Position numbers and translations under genes: made by a program. DNA of 6,249 bases. Origin: JAHEEL01 sp964195545 (GTDB taxonomy: Bacteria > Actinomycetota > Acidimicrobiia > Spongiisociales > UBA5794). Below the pieces are notes generated by a model, which ran no database searches, was not told the origin of the DNA, and saw only the letters and a list, made by a program, of their open reading frames with translations. Below, piece by piece: positions 1 through 6,249 of this stretch. The DNA lies in NCBI GenBank assembly GCA_964195545.1, contig CAXMQQ010000083.1, forward strand, positions 1 to 6,249, read 5' to 3'. Every line of letters starts with the position of its first letter. The stretch's first letter is position 1.

Positions 1-1
1 A

Positions 2-1039
2 TCGACAACGTCGCTCGAGGATGCGATCAACCACCCCGATACGGATGTTGTGGTTGTCGGCCTGCCGAACTTCCTCCACGAAGAGGTCATCGACCTGATC
101 GCCGAAGCCGGAAAGGCCGTACTCTGCACCAAGCCCCTCGCTCGCACCGCCGAAGAGGCGAAGAGGATGCTCGACAGGGTCGAGTCGGCAGGCATCTTCG
201 CCGGGTACCTCGAGGATCTCGTCTACACGCCGAAGACGCTCAAAGCGCTCGCTTCGGTAGAAGCCGGTGCGATCGGAGACGTCACCTGGGTGCGATCCCG
301 TGAGACTCATCCGGGCCCCCACAGCGCATGGTTCTGGGACAAGGAGAAAGCCGGGGGCGGAGCCATCGTCGATCTCGGCTGCCACTGCATCGAGATTATC
401 CGCAGCTACGTTGGCAAGGAGAACCGTCCCGTCGAGGTGATGGCATGGGCCGACACGCTCGTGCACCCGATCGAAGCTGAGGACAACGCCGTCGTCCTCA
501 TCAGATTCGAATCCGGTGCACTCGGCCAGTTCGAAGTCAGCTGGACATTCCGCGGGGGTATGGACCTGAGAGACGAAGTCGCAGGAACGGAAGGCACGAT
601 CTGGACCAACAACTTTTTGCGAACGGGGTTCGAGATGTACTCATCCGGGGGCGGCGCCGGCTACATCGCTGAGAAGCTCGAGTCCACCGAGGGATGGCTG
701 TTCCCTGTCGGCGACGAGGTCACTGAGCTCGGATACGTCCACATGTTCACCGACATGTTCACATCGATCGACGCCGGCACCGCGCCACGAGAGACGTTCT
801 ACGACGGCTACGTCGTGAACGCCATCATGGACGCCGCATATCGCTCTGCGGCGAATCACCAATGGGAGCCGGTCGATCTCGAGTGGCGTGGAGAGACGAC
901 TCCGCGGATCGCCAGGACGATCCGACGCCACGAGGGCCATGCGATCGTGAAAGAGGAACTCCTGCCGGACGGCAGAAGCAAGCTGATCCTCAGCGATAAG
1001 GACACAGGGTCGGTGTTCGACATCGTCACCGAGGCGTGA
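2..1039 (+). CDS. Gfo/Idh/MocA-family oxidoreductase, 5'-partial
   Basis: Probable NAD(P)-dependent sugar or polyol dehydrogenase, cytoplasmic. The reading frame is open from base 2, so the gene starts left of the window; the GTG at 50 lies inside the Rossmann domain and is not the start. The first visible residues (INHPDTDVVVVGLPNFLHEE) match the family strand that follows the acidic loop, so the GxGxxG nucleotide-binding motif and roughly 60-70 residues are missing. The usual EKP motif reads TKP (codons 128-136), with the lysine kept. The catalytic-helix motif reads D-L-G-C-H-C-I-E (371-394): the histidine is kept and the usual last Asp is Glu. A C-terminal alpha/beta domain follows (AEDNAVVLIRFESGALGQFE is typical of the family's beta sheet). 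The stop overlaps the start of the deaminase-like gene by 4 bp (GTGA), so the two are probably cotranscribed and translationally coupled. The family is clear; the substrate is unknown. Confidence 0.9.
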   Translation, partial: STTSLEDAINHPDTDVVVVGLPNFLHEEVIDLIAEAGKAVLCTKPLARTAEEAKRMLDRVESAGIFAGYLEDLVYTPKTLKALASVEAGAIGDVTWVRSRETHPGPHSAWFWDKEKAGGGAIVDLGCHCIEIIRSYVGKENRPVEVMAWADTLVHPIEAEDNAVVLIRFESGALGQFEVSWTFRGGMDLRDEVAGTEGTIWTNNFLRTGFEMYSSGGGAGYIAEKLESTEGWLFPVGDEVTELGYVHMFTDMFTSIDAGTAPRETFYDGYVVNAIMDAAYRSAANHQWEPVDLEWRGETTPRIARTIRRHEGHAIVKEELLPDGRSKLILSDKDTGSVFDIVTEA

Positions 1040-1743
1040 GCGTCAGACTCGAGGTCTTCGACGACGAGCAGTGGACGGATCGGGTCACCGAGCGATGGTC
1101 CGCGTTCATGCAGGAGACGTCGACGGCACGACTGTGCCTGCCGACCGGTGAGACGCCGCGACCCCTGTATGCCCTCGCCGCACCCGCCATCGACTTCACC
1201 GACGCCCTGATCTTCCTGCTGGACGAATTCGATCTTCCACCGGGAAATCAGGCGCGGTGCGACGAGATGATCAATCGTGACTTCCTCGACCTGCTTTCTC
1301 AACCGCCTGCCGCCGTTGACATGCTCGGCTTCGGCGTAGCGAGTCTCGCCGAGGAGTGCCGGCGGTTCGAGGACCTCGTCGACGACGGGGGTCTCGATCT
1401 CACGCTCCTCGGCGTCGGCACCAACGGCCACCTCGGTCTCAATGAGCCCGGATCACTGCGGGACTCTCCTACTCGCGTGGTCGAAGTTGCCGCATCCACT
1501 GCGGCGGGAGCTCATCGGTACGGGACGGTCGAGCGCCCGACGCGAGGAATGACGCTCGGACTCCGCCCGATCCTCGACTCGAGAGAGATCTGGCTGCTCG
1601 TCACCGGCTCCAACAAGGCCTCGATCCTCGAACGCCTCATGAACGGCCCGATCGGTCCGGACGTACCCGCGAGCTTTCTCCGGGATCATCCGAACGTGAC
1701 GGTGCTCGCCGATCGGTCGGCGGCATCGGGCCTACGGAACTGA
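1036..1743 (+). CDS. Glucosamine/galactosamine-6-phosphate isomerase (deaminase) family protein, AgaI-like
   Basis: Likely converts an amino-sugar 6-phosphate to a ketose 6-phosphate plus ammonia, or acts on a related sugar phosphate, in the cytoplasm. Visible motifs are the phosphate-binding loop LPTGETP (35-41), the LLDEFDLP segment with Asp63 matching the NagB catalytic Asp72, and GVGTNGHLGLNEPG (126-139) with His132 and Glu137 matching NagB His143 and Glu148. NagB Asp141 is Asn130 here. From memory, Escherichia coli AgaI also has NGHLGLNEPG, and the later TRGMTLGLRPIL and PASFL segments also resemble AgaI more than NagB or 6-phosphogluconolactonase. At 235 residues it is slightly shorter than NagB (about 266). 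The GTG start at 1036 gives a normal N-terminus and a 4-bp overlap with the dehydrogenase; the only SD-like bases (GAGG, 1031-1034) are too close, so it is probably translated by coupling. In E. coli the real deaminase of the aga pathway is reported to be AgaS, so the AgaI reaction itself is uncertain. Confidence 0.85.
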   Translation: MSVRLEVFDDEQWTDRVTERWSAFMQETSTARLCLPTGETPRPLYALAAPAIDFTDALIFLLDEFDLPPGNQARCDEMINRDFLDLLSQPPAAVDMLGFGVASLAEECRRFEDLVDDGGLDLTLLGVGTNGHLGLNEPGSLRDSPTRVVEVAASTAAGAHRYGTVERPTRGMTLGLRPILDSREIWLLVTGSNKASILERLMNGPIGPDVPASFLRDHPNVTVLADRSAASGLRN

Positions 1744-1825
1744 GGAGCGGAGCAGTGACTCCAACCAAGTCGGAACCTCCGCCCGGACAAGCGATGCCTG
1801 CCGTCCTTCGGCCGGGGGGCCGGCT
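1744..1825. other. Convergent intergenic gap with short GC-rich hairpins, possible weak terminator
   Basis: This 82-bp gap lies between the stops of the two convergent operons. It holds a perfect 5-bp inverted repeat (GCCGG, 1811-1815; CCGGC, 1820-1824) around a GGGG loop, and a 4-bp alternative stem (GCCG 1800-1803 with CGGC 1809-1812) that overlaps it. A third perfect 6-bp stem (GCCGTT 1829-1834, AACGGC 1839-1844, loop GTCG) lies in the last codons of the minus-strand gene. No T tract follows in either direction, so this is not a standard intrinsic terminator. It may slow polymerase for transcripts from both sides, or termination may be Rho-dependent. I see no coding potential. Confidence 0.3.
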
Positions 1826-2788
1826 CTAGCCGTTGTCGAACGGCAGGAAGCTTGCGGGGTTGTCGACGAACATGGTGCGGATCGCCGGCTCTTCGATACC
1901 CAGACTGGTGAGAATCTCGACGAACCTTGTGGCGAGCCATGCCAGGCCCGGTTCACCCCCCAGGGACGTCCACAGGGATCGGCGGGCGCCGTCGGTGGAG
2001 AGCATCAGGCGATCGGCGTATCCGTCCCCGATCATGGCTGCGACGATCCTCCCGGTGCCATCCACGGCATCCTCGCCCTGGCGAACGGCCTGGTCGTATT
2101 CGAGGTACACGCCGGTTTCGAGCAGGTCCCGGTGATACGCGAGGTCCGGCACCTTGTCGGTGTGTGAGATAACGATCCGTTCGAGGGGGACACCGAGCCG
2201 TTCGAACACCTCAATTTGGGCCATGCCGCCCCGTCCTCCTTCACAGTGCGTGAGGATTGGGACCCCGGTGGTGTTGTGAGCGATCGCGGCAGCCTCAAAG
2301 ACACGGAGATCCCGTGGCGTCGGCGCGGTCTCAAGGGCCGCAACTTTGAGGATCCCTGCTCGGTGCGGGGTGCGGCGGATCACCGGACCCATGTAGTCGT
2401 ACCGGTCGATACCTTCGACGACGTCGGCGATGAAGAGTTCGGCGAGTACATCTGGCGACTCTTCGACGGTCCAGCGCTGTCCTTCGTAGTACTTCGACGT
2501 GTGCAAGCCGGTGCACGCGATCACGTGGACGCCGCTGCGGCGGCTGGCCTCGGCGAGACGGAGTGGACCCCGGCCCGACGCCGCCGGCATGGCATCGACG
2601 AAGGCTCCAACTCCCGCTGCAGCGCAGAGTTCGAGTTCTCTCACGGCTTCGTCGACGCTCGACAGGTGGATGTGGGGCCATCGGTCGACCACGAGAGGGC
2701 TGTCGATGATCAGGTGCTCGTGGATATACGTGAGGCCGAGGTCACCGGGTTCGATATCTCCGAGCACGGTCCGCACTCGAGAGGTCAT
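1826..2788 (-). CDS. Phosphotriesterase-family metal-dependent hydrolase, possible sugar (phospho)lactonase
   Basis: Amidohydrolase-superfamily TIM barrel of the phosphotriesterase group, 320 residues, about the family length. The full binuclear metal site can be placed: His23 and His25 (YIHEHL), the lysine normally carboxylated, Lys148 (GILKVA), His181 (LTHCEGG), His209 (ISHTDK) and Asp266 (LSTDGA). The protein is therefore probably active. There is no signal peptide, so it is cytoplasmic, unlike the secreted or membrane-associated organophosphate hydrolases. Characterised bacterial relatives in sugar operons (for example Listeria Lmo2620) hydrolyse phosphorylated sugar lactones; with dehydrogenases nearby, a lactonase role is a reasonable inference, while paraoxonase activity is unlikely to be its job. 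It is the last gene of the minus-strand operon. Its ATG overlaps the upstream stop by 4 bp (ATGA), and GAGG (2799-2802) lies 10 nt before the start inside the previous gene. Family is sure, substrate is not. Confidence 0.9.
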   Translation of the reverse strand: MTSRVRTVLGDIEPGDLGLTYIHEHLIIDSPLVVDRWPHIHLSSVDEAVRELELCAAAGVGAFVDAMPAASGRGPLRLAEASRRSGVHVIACTGLHTSKYYEGQRWTVEESPDVLAELFIADVVEGIDRYDYMGPVIRRTPHRAGILKVAALETAPTPRDLRVFEAAAIAHNTTGVPILTHCEGGRGGMAQIEVFERLGVPLERIVISHTDKVPDLAYHRDLLETGVYLEYDQAVRQGEDAVDGTGRIVAAMIGDGYADRLMLSTDGARRSLWTSLGGEPGLAWLATRFVEILTSLGIEEPAIRTMFVDNPASFLPFDNG

Positions 2789-4110
2789 GATCGTTCAACC
2801 TCAAGAATGGCGCCGTCGTTTCGCAGGAGATCTTGGACCCGTTGGATCGGAGTCTTGCGCACGTCTCCGCCATTGACGATCGCGAGTGCCGCCGTCGTTC
2901 CGGCACCGTGTCCCATCGCCATGCACTGGGCCATGGAACGAACCGATGCCTGTGCATCGTGGGTCGCCGAGAAGCAACGACCGGCGGCCAACACGTTGAC
3001 GGCGTCACGCACAATGAGTGTCGAGAGCGGGATTCCAACGGCCGATCCGTCGGGCAGGTACTCCCACGTCGTCCCGGTTCCTGTGCCCCCATGATGGTCC
3101 TCGATCGGAGCACCGCACAGGCCGATCTGGTCGTCGAACTGCCGGGCCGCGAGCACGTCCTCCCGGGTGAGTCGGTAGTCGCCGTAGACACGCCGAGTCT
3201 CTCGCACCCCGACTTGATTCGACATCGCAACGAGCGAAGCCTGCGCGTAACCTGGGACCCGATCGATGAGAAAGCGTGCGTACTCAAGCGCCTGGCGCCG
3301 ACCTTCCATCTCCGCCTGTGTGAGCACGTCGGGGTCCGCGGCGGTTCGTGCCGCACCGGCACTCCCGCCGGAATGTTCAATCCTTGTCATCACCGTCGCG
3401 ATCACGCCGGGGATCGGCGTGATGTGATCCGAGCCCTCACGGCGCGGCAGGTTGTACTCGCCGGACTCGCCGGCTGCGGCCATCAGAGAGTGGAGTTGAT
3501 CCTTGCCGATCGTGGCCCGGGCATCGTGGTCAACGTTCGCCATGCGGAACGTGGTGGTGAGCGTCTGCGCCGGATCGATCGTGCCGGCAGATTCATAGCC
3601 GAAGCCGGCCTGATGGCACACATCGGCATCACCCGAGGCATCAACCACCACCGATGCGCCGACGCGGCGCAGTCCGTCCTTCGTCGCCACAATGAGTTCT
3701 TCGACGCGCCCATCTCGAACGACGACATCCTGCACGAATCCATGGAGCAGCACGGCCGATCCCGCCTGCACCACGAGGCCGTCCCATACGACCTTGAGAT
3801 GCTCGGCCAGATAGGTGATGCCAGTTCCCGCACCATACGTGTTCGGCCGTTCGACGACAGTCCCGATGCGGCGCAGTCCGGTCACGACGTCGTCACCGAT
3901 CCCACCAACGACCTTGTGTGCCAGATCCCCAGGCGTGTAGAAGCCGTAGAACGTGTCGAGGACGGCCGTCGAATTCCCACCGAGGAATGGAAGCTTCTCG
4001 ATGAGGAGCGTGCGGGCACCGGAGCGAGCGGAGGCGATGGCCGCGGTCGATCCCGCGGCCCCCGACCCGATCACGACAACGTCAAATCGTCCGTACTCGT
4101 CGATGCTCAT
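2785..4110 (-). CDS. FAD-dependent oxidoreductase (FAD_oxidored-type, PF12831-like)
   Basis: Flavoprotein dehydrogenase or oxidase of 441 residues. The N-terminal FAD-binding Rossmann fold has GSGAAG (15-20) and closes its second strand with Glu38, which would bind the ribose. FLGGNST (42-48) follows, as in the FAD_oxidored and fumarate-reductase-like groups. VVVDASGDADV (154-164) is the second conserved dinucleotide-side motif, and the C-terminal FAD segment runs from AAGRCFSATHD (375-385) through ASVR to MGHGAG (399-404). No signal peptide, membrane segment or iron-sulfur cysteine cluster is evident, so it is probably a soluble cytoplasmic enzyme. The substrate cannot be read; its place between a sugar isomerase/epimerase and a lactonase-like hydrolase suggests oxidation of a sugar, polyol or hydroxy acid. 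ATG at 4108-4110 is chosen because the Rossmann strand begins at residue 9; GGAG (4122-4125) lies 11 nt upstream. It starts 28 bp after the epimerase gene and overlaps the hydrolase gene by 4 bp. Confidence 0.88.
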   Translation of the reverse strand: MSIDEYGRFDVVVIGSGAAGSTAAIASARSGARTLLIEKLPFLGGNSTAVLDTFYGFYTPGDLAHKVVGGIGDDVVTGLRRIGTVVERPNTYGAGTGITYLAEHLKVVWDGLVVQAGSAVLLHGFVQDVVVRDGRVEELIVATKDGLRRVGASVVVDASGDADVCHQAGFGYESAGTIDPAQTLTTTFRMANVDHDARATIGKDQLHSLMAAAGESGEYNLPRREGSDHITPIPGVIATVMTRIEHSGGSAGAARTAADPDVLTQAEMEGRRQALEYARFLIDRVPGYAQASLVAMSNQVGVRETRRVYGDYRLTREDVLAARQFDDQIGLCGAPIEDHHGGTGTGTTWEYLPDGSAVGIPLSTLIVRDAVNVLAAGRCFSATHDAQASVRSMAQCMAMGHGAGTTAALAIVNGGDVRKTPIQRVQDLLRNDGAILEVERS

Positions 4111-4138
4111 TCTCTGCGAAGCTCCGCGAATCGAATCC

Positions 4139-5053
4139 TCAGTGGACGTAGGGTGAAAGCACGTCTCGTGCGAGCAAGAACCCGCGCTTGATCAACTCGT
4201 CTGTACCTTCGAATTGACGGTCTTCATGTTCGACGCAAATCACGCCGTCGTACCCGACCCGGTGCAGTGCGCTCATGACGTCCGGCCAGTCCACATCGCC
4301 GAGTCCGGGGATCCGTGGGACCTGCCATCCAATGCCCAGAGACAAGATGCCGTGCTCGTAGAGCCCGTCCTCGTCAATCTCGAGGTCCTTGGCGTGCACG
4401 TGATAGATCCGATCGCCGAACTCCGCCACGGCTCGCTCAATATCGATCATCTGCCAGATCAGATGGGACGGGTCGAGATTCAAGCCGACGGTCTCGCCGA
4501 AGGTCTCGAAGATGGTTCGCCACATCGAAGGCGAGTACGCCAGATTGTGTCCCGACGGCCACTCATCGTTTGTGAAGATCATCGGGCAGTTCTCGATCGC
4601 GATCTTCACGCCAGCATCGGTTGCATGATCCACGATCTCGGGCCACACCTTGAGCGCTTCGGCCCAGTTCTCAGCCTGGGTCTTCGAGGCGTCGGCGCCG
4701 ATGAATGTGTTGACGACGGGGACGTTCATCATTGCGGCGGCGGTGATCACCTTCTTGAGGTGCTCGATGACCGTGGTGCGATGTTCGATGTCGGGATGCA
4801 GCGGATTCGGGTAGTAACCGAGACCGGAGATTCCGACACCACGGTTGGCCAGGTCGGCAACGACCTTGTCGGCCTGTTCCTGAGTGATTCCGTCGACGTC
4901 CACGTGGCAGATCCCGCTGTAGCGGCGGGACGACCCCTCGCCGCTCGGCCAACAGCAGACTTCGAGCATCGAGAATCCGTTGTCGACCGCCCAATCGGCG
5001 ACCTCGTTGAGCGGCGTCTCCGGGAACGGAGCCGTGAGAAGACCGAGCTTCAT
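4139..5053 (-). CDS. Sugar (phosphate) isomerase/epimerase, xylose-isomerase-like TIM barrel (AP_endonuc_2)
   Basis: Cytoplasmic metal-dependent isomerase or epimerase of keto sugars or related intermediates, 304 residues, the normal length. The four metal ligands used by tagatose/psicose 3-epimerase-type enzymes can be placed: Glu154 (IAIENCP), Asp194 (NLDPSH), His220 (HVHAKD) and Glu275 (CVEHED). His197 and Arg247 (RIPGLGDVDW), which usually contact substrate, are also there. The domain starts at the first residues (MKLGLLTAPFPE), with no signal peptide. It resembles proteins annotated as IolE-like or sugar phosphate isomerase/epimerase; the precise substrate cannot be told, and a dehydratase role as in IolE is possible. 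Start: ATG at 5051-5053 with a perfect AAGGAGG 5 nt upstream. The stop of the preceding dehydrogenase gene lies inside that SD, so the two are tightly coupled, which fits consecutive steps on one substrate. Confidence 0.9.
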   Translation of the reverse strand: MKLGLLTAPFPETPLNEVADWAVDNGFSMLEVCCWPSGEGSSRRYSGICHVDVDGITQEQADKVVADLANRGVGISGLGYYPNPLHPDIEHRTTVIEHLKKVITAAAMMNVPVVNTFIGADASKTQAENWAEALKVWPEIVDHATDAGVKIAIENCPMIFTNDEWPSGHNLAYSPSMWRTIFETFGETVGLNLDPSHLIWQMIDIERAVAEFGDRIYHVHAKDLEIDEDGLYEHGILSLGIGWQVPRIPGLGDVDWPDVMSALHRVGYDGVICVEHEDRQFEGTDELIKRGFLLARDVLSPYVH

Positions 5054-5058
5054 CGTTT

Positions 5059-5065
5059 CCTCCTT
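5059..5065 (-). promoter_or_regulatory. Strong Shine-Dalgarno (AAGGAGG) overlapping the upstream stop codon
   Basis: The minus strand reads AAGGAGG here, 5 nt before the ATG of the isomerase/epimerase gene. It is the best ribosome-binding site in the window. The TAA of the upstream Gfo/Idh/MocA gene (5066-5064) provides its first bases, so ribosomes ending that gene stop on the initiation site of the next. It fixes the epimerase start and predicts high translation of that enzyme within the operon. Confidence 0.85.
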
Positions 5066-6221
5066 ATCGTGCGACAGTCACCCAGCGTTGCTCCTGCGAG
5101 CTTCTGGCGACCGCCTCGGTTACAAGCAGCGCATCGTGGCCGTCGGCGAACGTCGGATACGTGGGATCCGACGCCGGTGCCCCGTTTGCGACATCCTGAT
5201 AGACCTCATTGAAGAGCGCTCGGAACGTATCGGGGTATCCCTCGACGTGGCCGCCAGGATATGCCGCCGTGCGTGCGGCGTCGGGCATCAGCAGAGATGG
5301 ATCCCGTTGCAGGATCTCGTTCGGCCTGCCCCGATGACCAATCCACAGGTAGTCGGGATTCTCCGAGAACCACGAAAGAGCGGAATCGGACCCATCGACT
5401 TCGATCGAGACCGAGTTCTTGCGACCCGCCGCGGTCTGTGCGATTGACAGGGTCCCTCTGGCACCATCCTCGAACCGAAGGAGGATCCCTGCGCCATCAT
5501 CACTCGAGATCTCTTCCTCGATGAGGTCAGCATCGGCGTCGGCTGCACCGAACGTTTCGACCGGACCGGCGGGGTGCCGCCGCACCGGGACGAACGTGTG
5601 GAGATCGGCCATCACTTCGACAACCCGCTTGCCGGTGATGAACCGGGCGAGATCTAGCCAATGGGATCCGATGTCGGCCACGGCCCGAAGCGGCCCTGCT
5701 TCTTCAGATACAAGACGCCAGTTCCAGTCGGTCTCGAGGAGCAGCCAATCCTGGAGGTAGCTGCCGGTCACAAACCGGGGCTCGCCGATCTCACCGGAGC
5801 GCACCATGGCGGACATCTGGTGGTTCAGTGGGTAGAACCGGATGTTGAAACACACGGCGTTGACAGCACCGGCGGCACCCGCACGCTCGACCAAGTCCGC
5901 GCCGTCGGCAGATGTCAGAGCAAGGGGCTTCTCGCAGACCACGTGCTTGCCGGCGGCGAGGCACGTTCGAACCTGGTCGGCATGGAGGTGGTTCGGACTC
6001 GCTATGTGAATGACATCGATGTCCGGATCGGCTGCGAGCGCCTCGACGCTGTCATAGACGGCTGGGAGATCAGCGTTCTCGGCCTTCGCACGAACTCGGG
6101 CTGGCGAGGATCCCACGACCCCTGCCACATTGATGCCGAGTCGCCGCAGCGCCTCGATATGGGCGATGCCTATGAATCCGACGCCGACGACACCTGCGTT
6201 GATCTCAGAGAATCGCTTCAT
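5064..6221 (-). CDS. Gfo/Idh/MocA-family oxidoreductase
   Basis: NAD(P)-dependent sugar, inositol or polyol dehydrogenase, 385 residues, complete. The Rossmann domain has GVGFIG (13-18), then IASPNHLH (73-80) and a canonical CEKPL (96-100) with the catalytic Lys98. The catalytic helix reads D-I-G-S-H-W-L-D (183-190), with His187 and Asp190 as expected. A large C-terminal alpha/beta domain follows, with an acidic stretch near the middle (ADADADLIEEE) and the usual FEDGARGTLS sheet segment. No twin-arginine or other signal peptide is seen, so it acts in the cytoplasm. It is the first gene of the minus-strand operon visible here and couples directly to the isomerase/epimerase gene through a stop/SD overlap. 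The ATG at 6219-6221 puts the Rossmann strand at residue 9; a weak SD-like GGTGGGG (6224-6230) lies just upstream. Unlike the partial plus-strand homologue it keeps EKP and the final Asp, so the two are probably not a recent duplication. Substrate unknown. Confidence 0.93.
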   Translation of the reverse strand: MKRFSEINAGVVGVGFIGIAHIEALRRLGINVAGVVGSSPARVRAKAENADLPAVYDSVEALAADPDIDVIHIASPNHLHADQVRTCLAAGKHVVCEKPLALTSADGADLVERAGAAGAVNAVCFNIRFYPLNHQMSAMVRSGEIGEPRFVTGSYLQDWLLLETDWNWRLVSEEAGPLRAVADIGSHWLDLARFITGKRVVEVMADLHTFVPVRRHPAGPVETFGAADADADLIEEEISSDDGAGILLRFEDGARGTLSIAQTAAGRKNSVSIEVDGSDSALSWFSENPDYLWIGHRGRPNEILQRDPSLLMPDAARTAAYPGGHVEGYPDTFRALFNEVYQDVANGAPASDPTYPTFADGHDALLVTEAVARSSQEQRWVTVAR

Positions 6222-6249
6222 GTCCCCACCACATCACTGTCTGGCCGCG

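Noticed and set aside
50..52. GTG at 50 as the start of the first gene
   Set aside because: The frame is open upstream to the window edge and the upstream residues fit the Rossmann fold, so this is an internal valine.
856..1431. 191-codon minus-strand open frame across the plus-strand gene junction
   Set aside because: Antisense to the end of the dehydrogenase and the start of the AgaI-like protein, both well supported; no recognisable domain.
1036..1743. 6-phosphogluconolactonase as the identity of the AgaI-like gene
   Set aside because: 6PGL has a GEDGHTASLFP-type motif; here the loop reads GTNGHLGLNEP, which belongs to the amino-sugar phosphate deaminase side.
2216..3094. 292-codon plus-strand open frame across the hydrolase/oxidoreductase junction
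   Set aside because: Low-complexity charged composition, no motif, and it crosses two well-supported minus-strand genes.
2833..4191. Long 452-codon open frame on the plus strand opposite the FAD oxidoreductase gene
   Set aside because: It is rich in Arg, His and Asp, has no recognisable domain, and lies antisense to a gene with clear FAD motifs; in GC-rich DNA the antisense frame stays open by codon bias.
4214..5212. 332-codon plus-strand open frame opposite the isomerase/epimerase gene
   Set aside because: Antisense shadow of a gene with all metal ligands and a perfect SD; the translation has no family features and runs across the junction of two minus-strand genes.
6222..6249. Promoter of the minus-strand operon
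   Set aside because: Only 28 bases lie upstream of the first visible gene; apart from a weak SD-like stretch there is no -10/-35 pattern, and the operon may begin outside the window.

Overview
The window comes from a high-GC bacterial chromosome. GC-rich third codon positions, a GTG start and tightly overlapping genes would fit Actinomycetota or Chloroflexota, but nothing here fixes the phylum. Coding density is very high: six protein genes, one cut by the left edge, fill almost the whole window. I see no RNA gene, mobile element or CRISPR array, and no tandem repeat.

There are two convergent operons. The plus-strand operon (2-1743) enters from the left with the end of a Gfo/Idh/MocA-family NAD(P)-dependent oxidoreductase. 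Its stop overlaps by 4 bp the GTG start of a glucosamine/galactosamine-6-phosphate deaminase-like protein that resembles AgaI. The minus-strand operon, read from right to left, encodes a second Gfo/Idh/MocA oxidoreductase (6221-5064), a xylose-isomerase-like TIM-barrel sugar isomerase/epimerase (5053-4139), an FAD-dependent oxidoreductase (4110-2785) and a phosphotriesterase-family metal hydrolase (2788-1826). Its genes are joined by a stop codon inside a Shine-Dalgarno sequence, a 28-bp gap and an ATGA overlap. An 82-bp non-coding gap with short GC-rich hairpins separates the two convergent ends.

Together this looks like part of a carbohydrate or amino-sugar catabolic locus. Two nicotinamide-dependent and one flavin-dependent oxidoreductase could oxidise a sugar or polyol, the TIM-barrel enzyme could isomerise or epimerise the keto product, the phosphotriesterase-like protein could open a (phospho)lactone, and the AgaI-like protein could deaminate an amino-sugar phosphate. 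The exact substrate is not visible. No transporter, kinase, aldolase or regulator lies in the window; if the locus has them, they are outside it. The combination does not match any textbook pathway I recognise, so the shared pathway is the main open question.
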